Source: Streptantibioticus silvisoli (lineage in GTDB: Bacteria; Actinomycetota; Actinomycetes; Streptomycetales; Streptomycetaceae). From it: 64,000 bases of DNA. The stretch is taken from the NCBI RefSeq assembly GCF_027947535.2, contig NZ_JAAGKO020000025.1, positions 1 to 64,000 on the forward strand, written 5' to 3'. A program made the translations under genes and the position numbers. The notes under the pieces are model-generated. The model was not told the origin of the DNA. It worked only from the letters and a program-made list of their open reading frames with translations, and did not search any database. Positions 9,453 to 17,645 of the stretch are shown one piece after another (the first letter of the stretch is position 1; each line of letters starts with the position of its first letter).

Positions 9453-9802
9453 CCGCTCCGCCCGGCCCCGCGGCGTGGAACGGCGGCCGGCCGGCGGTAC
9501 GGGCTCGGGGACGGGCTCCGGTACGGGCTCGGGCGCAGCCGACGGTACGGGCCCGGGCATGGACTCCGCCACGGGCTCCGGTACGTACGCCCTGACCGGG
9601 ATCACCCTGACCGCGGCCGCGCGGACCCGGATCGGCGAGGCCCCACGTCCGCCGCGCGGTGCCGGGGTCCGGCGGTCCGCCGCAGAAGGCGGCGCCCGGG
9701 CCGCGGGCCGCAAGGGACGGCGCCGTGCCGGGGTCCGGCCGGCGCGCCGGCGTCACGAGCGCGTGGACGGGCCGGGCCGCCCGGTCGTGGCACGCCGCGG
9801 GC
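9453..9802. other. convergent intergenic region with repeat array
   Basis: A non-coding gap between convergent genes (regulator plus, half-KSIII minus). It contains the 12-bp tandem array listed separately and otherwise only GC-rich low-complexity sequence. Open frames here translate to PEP/GTG repeats and are not credible genes. Confidence 0.5.
9499..9582. repeat. 12-bp tandem repeat array, about seven units
   Basis: Units begin ACGGGCTCGGGG, ACGGGCTCCGGT, ACGGGCTCGGGC and continue with the same 12-bp register through more degenerate copies to ACGGGCTCCGGT at 9571-9582. It sits just after the regulator stop codon. Confidence 0.7.
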
Positions 9803-10561
9803 TCACCGGTGCGCCGGCCCGCCGACGGCCAGCCGCAGGCCGGCGGTGTCCGCGACGCGCAGCAGGACCCAGCCCTGCCGCAACGGGGCGCTGACCCCCA
9901 GCAGTACCTGGTCGCCGTCGCGGACCCGGCCGGCGGTGAGGGCGGCGTGCAGGGCGACCCAGGCGTCGCACGGGCCGCTGCCGCCGAACCGGTGGGCGGC
10001 GGCAGCGGCCGCCGCGCCGGGCGGGCCCTCCCCGCAGTCCAGCACCTGGAGCGGTCCGGGGCCGTGCCGTAACCGCAGGCCCACGGCGGCGAACTGCGCG
10101 TGCCCCACCCGGGCGTCGGCGACCAGCGGTTCGTCGCAGATCAGCACGGTGGCGCGGGAGTCCTCCGGCACCGCCCAGTCGAGCAGGTCGAACACCACGG
10201 TCCCGCCGAGTTCCTCCAGGTGGGTGATGCCGGTGTCCTCCCCCGCCCACTGCGACGCGTGCACGAGTCCGGCCAGCGCGGCCACCATCGAGTCGCGCAG
10301 CGCGCCGCGCACCAGGAACAGCGGCTGTTCGCGGTCCGGGGCGCCGAGCGCGGCCAGCGCCAGCGCGGTGACGTCCGGCTCGCCGGCGATGTCCTGGGTG
10401 TCGTCGGTGGCCACCAGCATCAGGTGTTCCAGCGGGATGCCGCGGGACTCCTGGTGCAGCCGGGAGGCGGGGATCGCGGCGTCCGCGAAACCGGCCAGCG
10501 GCAGGTAGTCGTCGTAGGGGCGGACCGCGATGCCGAACGCCTCGGCGCTGAGGTCAAGCAT
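9803..10561 (-). CDS. half-length ketosynthase-III-like partner (copy A)
   Basis: A 252-aa protein with a paralogue at 18778-19539. I read it as a shortened thiolase-fold protein. HLEELGGTVVFDLLDWA aligns by pattern with the SHINCASVLRAVELA active-site region of the neighbouring KSIII proteins but has no Cys. ATVLICDEPL aligns with their RVLVLGGDQ. The C-terminal GDQVLLGVSAPLRQGWVLLRV matches the last KSIII strand pair. The His/Asn half is largely missing. It may act like a chain-length-factor-type partner. The ATG overlaps the end of ACAD-1 by 8 nt (ATGCTTGA). The fold assignment is inference. Confidence 0.6.
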   Translation of the reverse strand: MLDLSAEAFGIAVRPYDDYLPLAGFADAAIPASRLHQESRGIPLEHLMLVATDDTQDIAGEPDVTALALAALGAPDREQPLFLVRGALRDSMVAALAGLVHASQWAGEDTGITHLEELGGTVVFDLLDWAVPEDSRATVLICDEPLVADARVGHAQFAAVGLRLRHGPGPLQVLDCGEGPPGAAAAAAAHRFGGSGPCDAWVALHAALTAGRVRDGDQVLLGVSAPLRQGWVLLRVADTAGLRLAVGGPAHR

Positions 10562-11690
10562 CGGCGTGTCCCGCCTGGTAGCCGCGGGCCACCTGCAACC
10601 GCTGCACGTTGCCGGTGCCGTCCATGAACTCAAAGGCACCCGCGTCCCGCGTCCACTTCTCCAGCAGCGGATGCTCCAGCAACCCGCCCGGCCCCATCAC
10701 CCCCGACGCCCACCGCGCCACCTCCACCACCATCCGCGTCGCCCCCAGCTTCGCCGCCGAGGAGAAGTACCCGTGCTCCGGTGCGTGGTCGATCCGTGCG
10801 GCGGCCTGGTAGACCAGTTCGCGGGCGGCTTCGGTACGGGCCAGCGCCAGGGACAGCCCCGGGGCACCCTTGCGGTGCTCACCCACGTACTCCGCCATCG
10901 CCATCGCGGTACCCACCGCGGCCGCCGCCACATGCAACCGCACCTGATTGAACGTCTTCACCGCACCCCACAACCCCCGCCGCGTCACCGGCAGATGCTC
11001 CCCCAACATCATCTCCCCCGACACCGGCACCCCGTCGAACTCCAACTCACCCAACGCCGCCCCCCGCAACCCCACCGTCTCCAACCGCCGACCCGACCAC
11101 CCCACCACCGGCACCTCCACCAACGCCGCCCGCACCGACAACGCCGACCGACCCGTACGAGCGAACACCACCCCCACCCCACCCCGCGCACCATTACCCA
11201 CAAACCGCTTCCCCCCGAACAACAACCACCCACCCCCACCATCAGAAACAAACCGCGACTGCATCGCCCCCGCATCACTCCCGTGCGCCGCCTCCGTCAT
11301 CGCGAAGAACGCCCACGTACGACCACCATGAAGGCGGGAGAAGAAGCGCTCCTGGTGGCTGTCGTCACCGAGCAACCGGACGAGCACCCCGGCCAGTCCG
11401 GGACCCGGGCAGGCCAGGGCGGCCGCCGCGTCACCGCGGCAGGTCTCGATGAAGGCCACGACGGTCTGCAGGCAGGTACCGCTCACCATGGGCGGCGCGT
11501 CCCCGCTCGCCGTCTCGCGGTAGGCCGCGGGGGTCTCGGCCTGCCGCATCGTGGCGAAGACCGGGGAGTCGAAATGGGCCTCCATCGCGTCCGGGTCGGC
11601 GTCGATGGACAGCGCGCGGGCCCGCAGGTCCTCGCTCGCCTCCCGGGCGGAGTCGCGCACGGCGCGCAGGCGGCCGTCGAGCTCGATCAT
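10554..11690 (-). CDS. acyl-CoA dehydrogenase-like flavoprotein (ACAD-1)
   Basis: A 378-aa full-length ACAD-fold protein. The FAD/substrate region is WAFFAMTEAAHGSDAGA (about 123-139), followed by the beta domain and a C-terminal four-helix domain. The C-terminal FEFMDGTGNVQR has Asp357 where the classical catalytic Glu (YEGT) sits. It is probably a carrier-bound acyl desaturase. The 3' two thirds is nearly identical at DNA level to ACAD-2. This block has a G/T-rich coding strand unlike its neighbours. It is coupled to the half-KSIII downstream. The ATG has GGGAGG 11 nt upstream, a longish spacing. Confidence 0.85.
   Translation of the reverse strand: MIELDGRLRAVRDSAREASEDLRARALSIDADPDAMEAHFDSPVFATMRQAETPAAYRETASGDAPPMVSGTCLQTVVAFIETCRGDAAAALACPGPGLAGVLVRLLGDDSHQERFFSRLHGGRTWAFFAMTEAAHGSDAGAMQSRFVSDGGGGWLLFGGKRFVGNGARGGVGVVFARTGRSALSVRAALVEVPVVGWSGRRLETVGLRGAALGELEFDGVPVSGEMMLGEHLPVTRRGLWGAVKTFNQVRLHVAAAAVGTAMAMAEYVGEHRKGAPGLSLALARTEAARELVYQAAARIDHAPEHGYFSSAAKLGATRMVVEVARWASGVMGPGGLLEHPLLEKWTRDAGAFEFMDGTGNVQRLQVARGYQAGHADA
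10559..11340. repeat. long direct repeat, copy 1 (within ACAD-1)
   Basis: About 780 bp repeated at 19537-20318 with a constant offset of 8978 bp. Identity is near complete by eye except for a divergent window at about 10760-10840. The block ends abruptly at the shared sequence CACCATGAAGGCGGG. Confidence 0.85.
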
Positions 11691-11818
11691 GCTGGAGCTT
11701 CCTCCCTGTCGTTGTGCCGGCCGGCGGCGCCGGACCGTCCCGTCCCCGTCCCGTCCCGTCCGCGAACCGGTGCCGGCGCGGCCGTCCGGTGGCGAACTCC
11801 CGTTGCCCGGAGCGGGGT

Positions 11819-12799
11819 TCACGAGTCGTCGACGACCTCGACCAGCACCGCCTGGAAGTACGCGCCGCGGCCGATGGCGACCAGCGCGCAGCGGTCGCCG
11901 GGGCGCAGCCGGCCCGAACTGTCGGCGTGTTCCAGGGCCATCAGCGAGTCGGTCCCGAAGTTGTGGCCGCGCTCGGGCAGCAGGTCCAGGCAGATGCGGT
12001 CCCAGGGGAAGCCCGACTTGGTGCTGAAGCTGCTCCACACCATGCGGTTGGACAGCTGCGGCATCACCCAGTCGATGCCGTCCAGGCCGATGCCCGCCTG
12101 CCGCGCCGCGCGCCGGACGACGTCGACCACCTGGGTCCGGCAGACCTCGGGGTAGGCGGCGATGTCCTCCGGCGTCATCCGGCGGCTGCGGTGGAAGCGG
12201 GTGTCGCGGCCGGTCGCGCCGCTCAGGTACCGGTAACGCGGCCGGCCGGCGCCGGGCCCGTGCACGACGGCCGCGGCCACGCTGTCGCCCGACACCGACA
12301 GGCCGGGAAAGACCCTGGCCCGGTCGTTGCAGCTGGCCTGGTCGCCGCCGATGACCAGCACCCGTTCGGCGGGGTCCGCACCGCGGCGGCCGAGGTAGCG
12401 GCGGGCGAGTTCCACCGAGCGCAGCACCGAGACGCAGTTGATGTGGGAGACCCCGAAGAAATGGCTGCCGGGCAGCCCGAGCCGGTCGCGCAGCCGGTCG
12501 CGGAAGTCGCCGCACAGGTCGATCTGCCGCATGAGCAGGGTGTGCCCGTACAGCACGAGGCCGGCCGGTCCGCCGTCGAGCGCGGCCAGGCCGGCGGCGA
12601 CCAGCTGGTCCTCCATCCGCTCGTCCTCGGCCAGGGTCACGCTGTTGCGCAGCCCCTGCACCCGGAACATCCGGCTCTCCCTGGCCCCGTGGCCGGCGCG
12701 GGCCAGGATGTCGTCCACCGGTTCCACCCGGCCGGGCAGCCGCACGCTCACCCGGGACAGGCCGACGGCCGGGGCGGCGGGGACTTCGGCGGCGGCCAC
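11819..12799 (-). CDS. ketosynthase III-like protein 1 (His replaced by Gln)
   Basis: A 326-aa FabH/KSIII-fold protein, one of four paralogues in the window. Nucleophile Cys122 is in SHINCVSVLRS and Asn280 in ERGHNFGTD. The motif that holds the catalytic His in the other copies (MPHLSN) reads MPQLSN, Gln248. It could be a decarboxylation-deficient KS, an acyltransferase (CerJ-like logic) or a structural partner. The GTG start lies 3 nt after the stop of a possible 31-aa leader ORF, the same TGA-CCx-GTG layout as KSIII-4. It lies upstream of ACAD-1 on the same strand after a 128-nt gap. Confidence 0.85.
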   Translation of the reverse strand: MAAAEVPAAPAVGLSRVSVRLPGRVEPVDDILARAGHGARESRMFRVQGLRNSVTLAEDERMEDQLVAAGLAALDGGPAGLVLYGHTLLMRQIDLCGDFRDRLRDRLGLPGSHFFGVSHINCVSVLRSVELARRYLGRRGADPAERVLVIGGDQASCNDRARVFPGLSVSGDSVAAAVVHGPGAGRPRYRYLSGATGRDTRFHRSRRMTPEDIAAYPEVCRTQVVDVVRRAARQAGIGLDGIDWVMPQLSNRMVWSSFSTKSGFPWDRICLDLLPERGHNFGTDSLMALEHADSSGRLRPGDRCALVAIGRGAYFQAVLVEVVDDS

Positions 12800-12802
12800 C
12801 GG

Positions 12803-12898
12803 TCAGGCCCCCGCGGGGGCGGTGGGCGCGGCGGCGTCCCGCCGGGGCGGGGCGCAGACGGCGGCCGGCCGGCCGGCGGCGGACTCGGTGCGGACCAT
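12803..12898 (-). CDS. possible 31-aa peptide ORF upstream of KSIII-1
   Basis: A short ORF beginning MVRTESAAGRP and ending APAGA. Its ATG has AGGGAAG about 9 nt upstream, and its stop is 3 nt before the KSIII-1 GTG, suggesting translational coupling. There is no recognisable domain and the composition is Ala/Pro/Arg-rich, so it may be only a leader. A similar short ORF precedes KSIII-3. Confidence 0.3.
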   Translation of the reverse strand: MVRTESAAGRPAAVCAPPRRDAAAPTAPAGA

Positions 12899-13060
12899 CG
12901 GGTCTCACTTCCCTGGTCGTTGGGGGGCGGCGAAGGAGGCGCGGGCGCGGGTGACAGGGAGCGGCGGCCGGCGGGCCGGGGTGTGCGCGGTCCGGGCGGG
13001 CCGGCGATCAGCCCCGCCGATCATCGCAACGGTCGGCCGGGCCCGGCAGGGGCGTTCGGT

Positions 13061-13106
13061 GACACATAGTGGTCGGCAGGGAGCGGACAGCAGGATTCGG
13101 ACAGCA
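13061..13106. promoter_or_regulatory. candidate promoter/operator before KSIII-1 operon
   Basis: Within the 259-bp gap downstream of the A-domain gene, CGGACAGCA occurs twice as a direct repeat (13084-13092 and 13098-13106, 14 bp apart). It is followed toward the gene by CACTATG. On the minus strand this gives two TGCTGTCCG boxes upstream of a TATGTG-like -10. It is tentative. Confidence 0.35.
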
Positions 13107-13157
13107 CCGGAGCGCCGGGTGGGACGGCGTCGCGGGCCGCGCCGTCCGCCGGGGTCG

Positions 13158-14702
13158 TCACGGGTGCGGGGCGTGCGTGTCGTGCGGCCGCAGCCGGCGG
13201 GCCGCCAGCGCGGTGAGCGCGGGGCGGTCGATCTTGCGGTTGGCGTTGAGCGGGAACTCGGCGAGGTACTCGAAGCGCAGCGGGATCAGCGGTCTGGGGA
13301 GCATCACCAGGAGTTCCTCGATCAGGCCGGCCGCGGACCGCCGCTCCCCGGTGCAGAAGGCGAACAGCTGCCCGTCGACGGCCACCACCACCGCGTCGGC
13401 GACCCCGGCGCAGCGCCGCACCCCCCACTCCACCTCGGCCAGTTCCGCCCGGACCCCGTGGATCTTCACCTGGTGGTCGCGGCGCCCCAGGTAGGCCAGT
13501 TCACCGTCCGGCAGCCGCCGCACCAGGTCGCCGGTGCGGTACCAGCGCCGTCCGGCGTACTGGAGGAAGCGCCCCTGGTCGTCGGCCGGATCGAGGTAGC
13601 CGGGGAACATCTGCGGGCCGGCGACGCACAGTTCACCGCTGTCGGTGCCCGGGGTGCCGTCGGCGTCGACCAGGACGTGGCGGCTGCCGGGGTGCACGGT
13701 GCCGATGGGCACGATGTCGTTGACGCAGCGCTGCGGCGAGGTGGCCGGATCCCAGCGGTGGGCGCTGCACGCGATAGTGAGTTCGGTGGGGCCGTAGAGG
13801 TTGTCCACCCGCGAACCGGCGGCCGCCGCCTGCCAGTCGGCGGCGTCCCGGTTCAGCAGCGGCTCACCGCAGAACAGGCTGTAGCGCAAGGTGGGCAGCG
13901 TGCCCGGCGCCAGCCCGTTCATCCGCCGCTGGAGCGAGATGACGCTCGGCGAGGAGAACCACACGGTGATGGCGTTCCGCGCGACGAAGCCCGGTACGGA
14001 GACGAAGGCGTGCTGCGACATCGACACCAGGGTGCCCCCGCTGCCCCAGGCGGTGAACAGGTCCGACATCGCCAGGTCGAAGGTGAGGTCGAAGGTCTGG
14101 GAGAACACGTCGGCCGCGGTGAAGCGGTACCGCTCGTGCACGGTCCGCAGGTAGGCGTCGACGTTGCGGTGCAGGACGGGCACGCCCTTGGGCCGGCCGG
14201 TGGATCCCGAGGTGAACAGGATGTACGCCACGTCCTGCGGGTCGGGCGTGTACGGGCGTTCCAGCGGTGCGCAGACCGGTTCGAGGACGACCGGCATCCC
14301 GGCCAGCGCACCGCGCAGCGCGGCCAGCCTCGCCAGCCCCTGGGCGTCCACCACCAGCGCGTCCAGGCCGGCCGCGACGATCATCCGCGCGGTCCGCTCG
14401 GCCGGGAAGTCGGGGTTGAGCGGCACCACGGCCGCCCCCGCGTACCCGGCCGCGAGCACCCCGGCGTACGCCTGCTCGCTGCGGTCGGCCAGCAGCCCGA
14501 CCCGGCGCGGGCGGCCCATGGTGCGCGAGAGCAGGTCGCCGGCGAGCGCGAGGGCACGCTCGTGCAGCCGGCGGTAGCTGAAGCGCTGGGTACCGATCCG
14601 CAGCGCCACCGCCTCGGGGTCCCGCTGCGCGCCGCGCAGGAACCAGCCGTGCAGCACGCCTTCGGCGCCTGCCGGGTCCGTCACGGGGCGGGCTGAGTTC
14701 AT
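13158..14702 (-). CDS. free-standing NRPS-type adenylation enzyme
   Basis: A 514-aa amino-acid-type A domain with no carrier attached. A3 is ILFTSGSTGRPKGV (about 157-170), A4 is FDLTFDLAMSD, A5 is NLYGPTELT, A7 is YRTGD, A8 is RDHQVKIHGVRAELAEVE, and A10 is NANRKIDRP with the catalytic Lys. It resembles stand-alone A domains that charge discrete carrier proteins. Likely carriers are ACP2 or the ACP fused to AcpS nearby. The substrate is not predictable here with confidence. The ATG is preceded by GAAGGATCGCG. Confidence 0.87.
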   Translation of the reverse strand: MNSARPVTDPAGAEGVLHGWFLRGAQRDPEAVALRIGTQRFSYRRLHERALALAGDLLSRTMGRPRRVGLLADRSEQAYAGVLAAGYAGAAVVPLNPDFPAERTARMIVAAGLDALVVDAQGLARLAALRGALAGMPVVLEPVCAPLERPYTPDPQDVAYILFTSGSTGRPKGVPVLHRNVDAYLRTVHERYRFTAADVFSQTFDLTFDLAMSDLFTAWGSGGTLVSMSQHAFVSVPGFVARNAITVWFSSPSVISLQRRMNGLAPGTLPTLRYSLFCGEPLLNRDAADWQAAAAGSRVDNLYGPTELTIACSAHRWDPATSPQRCVNDIVPIGTVHPGSRHVLVDADGTPGTDSGELCVAGPQMFPGYLDPADDQGRFLQYAGRRWYRTGDLVRRLPDGELAYLGRRDHQVKIHGVRAELAEVEWGVRRCAGVADAVVVAVDGQLFAFCTGERRSAAGLIEELLVMLPRPLIPLRFEYLAEFPLNANRKIDRPALTALAARRLRPHDTHAPHP

Positions 14703-14756
14703 CGCGATCCTTCGGACGGGCGCGGCCCACGTGCCGTGCCACGGCTGACGGGTGGG

Positions 14757-14941
14757 GGTGTGCGGAACGGGCGGAGGTGCCGGGCGGCGGGCGGGGGTGC
14801 GCAGGGGGGGCGGGGTGCGAGCGGGCGGGCTGGGGTACGCGGAGCGACGGGCGGGGTGTGCGGAGCGGGCGGTACGGAGTGGGCGGGTACGAGGAGCGGG
14901 TGGGCGCGGAGCGGGCGGCGGGGTGTGCGGAGCGGGCGGTG
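14757..14941. repeat. degenerate G-rich repeat region
   Basis: A 185-bp gap-filling stretch made of variants of GTGTGCGGAGCGGGCGG and GGGCGGGGTGCG. At least three recognisable copies lie near 14850, 14890 and 14925. It separates the A-domain gene from the AcpS-ACP gene. No gene is credible in it. Confidence 0.55.
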
Positions 14942-14949
14942 GGCGCCGG

Positions 14950-15624
14950 TCACCAGCGCGCCGCCCGCGCCACGACCTGGTAGGTCCGGCCCAGGTCGGT
15001 CATGCGGTAGAAGTCCGGTTCGGGAACGCGGATGCCGTAGCGCTGTTCGAGACGGGCGAGCAGTTCGACGGTGAGGGAGGAGGAGACGCCGAGGCCGCCG
15101 GCGAACGACTCGGCGGCGCGTACCTCGGCGGCGGAGGTGCCGAACACCTCGGCGGCCAGCGCCGCCACCTCCTCCAGCGCGTCCCGCGCCGGGTCGATGA
15201 CCTGGTCGGCGCCGTCCTCGTGCCGTCCGGGGCGGTAGGGGCTCGGGCAGCGGCCCGAGGGCGAGGCGGCGACCGCCACGACGAGGTCGGCCTGGTGGGT
15301 GAGGGTGACGGCGATCTCCGCCACCCCGGCTTCGCCGGCCAGCCGCCCGGCGCCGCCGGACAGGGTCACGGCGGGGGCGCCCCAGGGGTCGTTGGTGACC
15401 TCGATGTCCCGCCAGCGCAGCCCCTGGCCGAAGCCGCGGCCGAGCAGTTTGCAGGTGGCCTCCTTGACGCAGAACCGCCCGGCGAGCCGTTCGGCGTACC
15501 GCGGGGTGCCGAGCTCGCCGGCCTGCGCGAGTTCGGTCGCGGTGAACACCAGCGTGCGGTAGCGCCGGTGCTCGGCGACCGGGGTGAAGCGGGAGACGGA
15601 CAGCAGGTCCACGCCGAGTCTCAC
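14950..15624 (-). CDS. AcpS-type phosphopantetheinyl transferase fused to ACP
   Basis: A 224-aa two-domain protein. Residues 1-122 are AcpS-like, with GVDLLSV at 4-10 (metal-binding Asp6) and GRFCVKEATCKLLGRG with Glu55/Lys54. Residues about 145-220 are an acyl carrier domain with LGVSSSLTVELLARLEQ, Ser182 at the phosphopantetheine site and Ser in place of the usual Asp. The enzyme could activate its own ACP and the other discrete carriers of the cluster. The GTG start has GGGAGG upstream. Bacterial AcpS proteins are normally about 120 aa and carry no ACP. Confidence 0.85.
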   Translation of the reverse strand: MRLGVDLLSVSRFTPVAEHRRYRTLVFTATELAQAGELGTPRYAERLAGRFCVKEATCKLLGRGFGQGLRWRDIEVTNDPWGAPAVTLSGGAGRLAGEAGVAEIAVTLTHQADLVVAVAASPSGRCPSPYRPGRHEDGADQVIDPARDALEEVAALAAEVFGTSAAEVRAAESFAGGLGVSSSLTVELLARLEQRYGIRVPEPDFYRMTDLGRTYQVVARAARW

Positions 15625-15634
15625 GCGGCGCCAC

Positions 15635-15721
15635 CTCCCGCGCGCGGTGCGGTCCCGGGACCGCGGGCCCCGGCACGGGTGCCCCGGCCGGTGCCGTCTC
15701 CCGCGCGCGGTGCGGTCCCGG
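15635..15721. repeat. 24-bp direct repeat pair
   Basis: CTCCCGCGCGCGGTGCGG plus TCCCGG occurs at 15635-15658 and again at 15698-15721, in the gap upstream of the AcpS-ACP gene. A short inverted repeat (GGCACGGGTGCC) lies between the copies. The function is unknown. Confidence 0.6.
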
Positions 15722-15810
15722 CCGGCGCCGGGCCCGCGGCGGGCCGGGGCGGGCGGTGCGGGTGCGGGGCGGGGCGGGGCGCCGGTGTCCCCCGCCCGGC
15801 GGGCCGGCGG

Positions 15811-16770
15811 TCACTCATCGTCGACGACCTCGACGATCACCGTCTGGAAGTACGCGCCCTGGCCGACCGACACCAGCGCGCACCGGTCGCCGGGGCGTAC
15901 CCGCCGGGTGCGGTCGGCGTGTTCCAGGGCCATCAGCGCGTCGGTGCCGAAGTTGTGGCCGCGTTCGGGGATCAGGTCCAGGCAGATCCGGTTCCAGGCG
16001 AACCCCGACAGCCTGCTGAACCCGCGCCACAGCGTGCGGTTGGCCAGGTGCGGCATCACCCAGTCGATCTGGTCCAGGTCGACCCCGGCGGCGTGTGCCG
16101 CGCGCCGGACGGTCTCCACGGTGGCGGCGCCGGCGGTCTCGGCGAAGGCGGCGGACTCCTGGCGCGTCATCCGCAGGTTGCGGTGGAAGCGGGCGTCGCG
16201 GGCGACGGCGCCGCCCAGGTACCGGTAGCGCGGCCGGTCCGTGCCGCCGGGCCCCTGCACCAGGACCGCGACCACCGCGTCGCCGGCCACCGTCAGGCCG
16301 GGGATGACGCGCGAGCGGTCGTGGTGGCTGCCCTGGTCGCCGCCGAGCACCAGGACCCGCTCGTCCGGGCCGGCGCCGGGGCGGGCCAGGTAGCGGCGGG
16401 CCAGCTCCAGCGAGCGCAGGACCGAGGTGCAGTTGATGTGCGAGACGCCGTAGAAGCCGCTGCCGGGCAGGCCGAGCCGGTCGCGCAGCCGGTCGCGGAA
16501 GGCACCGCACATCTCGGGGTCGGCGAGTTGCAGGGTGTGGCCGTACAGCACCAGCGCGGCGGACCGGCCGCCGAGCGCGGCGCGGCCGGCCTGGACCAGC
16601 AGGTCCTCGGTGCGCTCGCCGGCCGCCAGGGTGGGGCTGTGCCGCAGGCCGTGCAGGGTGGTGAACACCCGCCGCTCCCGCGGTCCGCAGCCCTGCCGGG
16701 CCAGGATGTCGTCGACCGATTCGACCCGGCCGGGCAGGCGTACGGCGACCTTGGACAGCCCGGCGCTCAT
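15811..16770 (-). CDS. ketosynthase III-like protein 2
   Basis: A 319-aa KSIII-fold paralogue with all three expected catalytic residues: Cys in SHINCTSVLRS (about 113), His in VMPHLANR (about 240) and Asn in ERGHNFGTD (about 272). It probably performs a decarboxylative or transfer step on discrete ACPs. The ATG follows CCGGGGAACCGGTC. It lies downstream of ACP2 after 119 nt and upstream of AcpS-ACP, so the three may be co-transcribed. Confidence 0.86.
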   Translation of the reverse strand: MSAGLSKVAVRLPGRVESVDDILARQGCGPRERRVFTTLHGLRHSPTLAAGERTEDLLVQAGRAALGGRSAALVLYGHTLQLADPEMCGAFRDRLRDRLGLPGSGFYGVSHINCTSVLRSLELARRYLARPGAGPDERVLVLGGDQGSHHDRSRVIPGLTVAGDAVVAVLVQGPGGTDRPRYRYLGGAVARDARFHRNLRMTRQESAAFAETAGAATVETVRRAAHAAGVDLDQIDWVMPHLANRTLWRGFSRLSGFAWNRICLDLIPERGHNFGTDALMALEHADRTRRVRPGDRCALVSVGQGAYFQTVIVEVVDDE

Positions 16771-16889
16771 GACCGGTTCCCCGGCCGTGGGGAGCGGCCG
16801 CGCCGGTCGCCGGACCGGTGCGGCCCGGTGGTGCCCGGCCGGCCGCCCCCGCTGCCGGGCAACGCCGGTACGCGCCGGTGCGGCACCGG

Positions 16890-17153
16890 TCAGGCCGCCG
16901 CGGTCTTGGCGAACGAGGCCGCTACGTAGTCGACCAGCGTGCCGACGGTCTGGAAGACCTCCGGCTCCAGGTCGTCGGGGTCGACCTCCAGGCCCACGGT
17001 GTCCTCCAGGCTCATCAGCAACTCGATGACGCTGGTGGAGTCCAGGGCCAGGTCCTCGAACAGGCGCTGGTCCTCGCGCAGTGCGGCGACCTCCCGGTTC
17101 AGCACCTCGGACAGGCTGATCTGCAACTGGGCGACGATCGCGGTACGGTCCAT
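16890..17153 (-). CDS. acyl carrier protein (ACP2)
   Basis: An 87-aa carrier protein with the canonical site LALDSTSVIELLMSLED, Ser39. The acidic recognition helix VDPDDLEPEVF fits the fold. The ATG has GGGGAG about 10 nt upstream. It is the first gene behind the promoter at 17221-17273, so ACP2, KSIII-2, AcpS-ACP and the A domain may form one transcript. Confidence 0.9.
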   Translation of the reverse strand: MDRTAIVAQLQISLSEVLNREVAALREDQRLFEDLALDSTSVIELLMSLEDTVGLEVDPDDLEPEVFQTVGTLVDYVAASFAKTAAA

Positions 17154-17645
17154 CAGAATCCACTCCCCTCAGCCGGTGAAATCCGTCCGGCCGCTCGACA
17201 ACGTGCGAACGCGTGGTGTCATAAAAGCCAGCGGCGCCGAAATGCGTCAACGTCCTTTCGCCGACAGGTAGTTGCCGCCCTTTTCCGGTCGCCGCGCCCG
17301 GCACGCGCCGGGCGAATGCGGCCGTCGCGGAACGGCCGGTCGCGGCGAGGAGATTTTCCGGGCGGACCGAATACGGCGGCGGGGCGGGCCGATTCGGTGC
17401 GGCACACGGCCGTATCGGCGCGGCGCATGCCGATTCGGCGGCCGGGCGCGTGCGCGCCGACCGCCGCGGTGCGGGGCCGCCGGCCGCCGACCGCCGCGCA
17501 GGGCCGGGTGACCGCCGCCGCGACAGGGCGGGATCCCACCGCTGCGCGTACCGGGCCGGCGCCTCACCGATTCCCGACGACCGCCGCCGCAGCGCTCCGG
17601 CACCCCACCGGTCCTCGGTGACCGGTGCCGCAGCGGGCCGCCGCC
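17154..17645. other. intergenic region with ACP2 promoter
   Basis: A 492-bp gap between KSIII-3 (upstream, minus) and ACP2. It holds the conserved promoter element listed separately near its ACP2 end. The rest (17280-17640) is GC-rich and lacks credible coding frames. Confidence 0.5.
17221..17273 (-). promoter_or_regulatory. promoter with element shared with 30312-30364
   Basis: Read on the minus strand, -35 is TTGACG (17245-17250) and -10 is TTTTAT (17221-17226) with an 18-nt spacer. Just upstream of the -35 is AACTACCTGTCGGC (17260-17273). The 30-bp stretch 17244-17273 matches 30335-30364 at 25 positions. The box upstream of the -35 looks like an activator site. It drives ACP2, about 70 nt away. 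Confidence 0.6.

Noticed and set aside
11009..11278. Trp/Arg/Gly-rich frame inside the ACAD repeat (also 19987-20256)
   Set aside because: It appears only because the block has skewed codon use; it is an out-of-frame artefact repeated in both copies.
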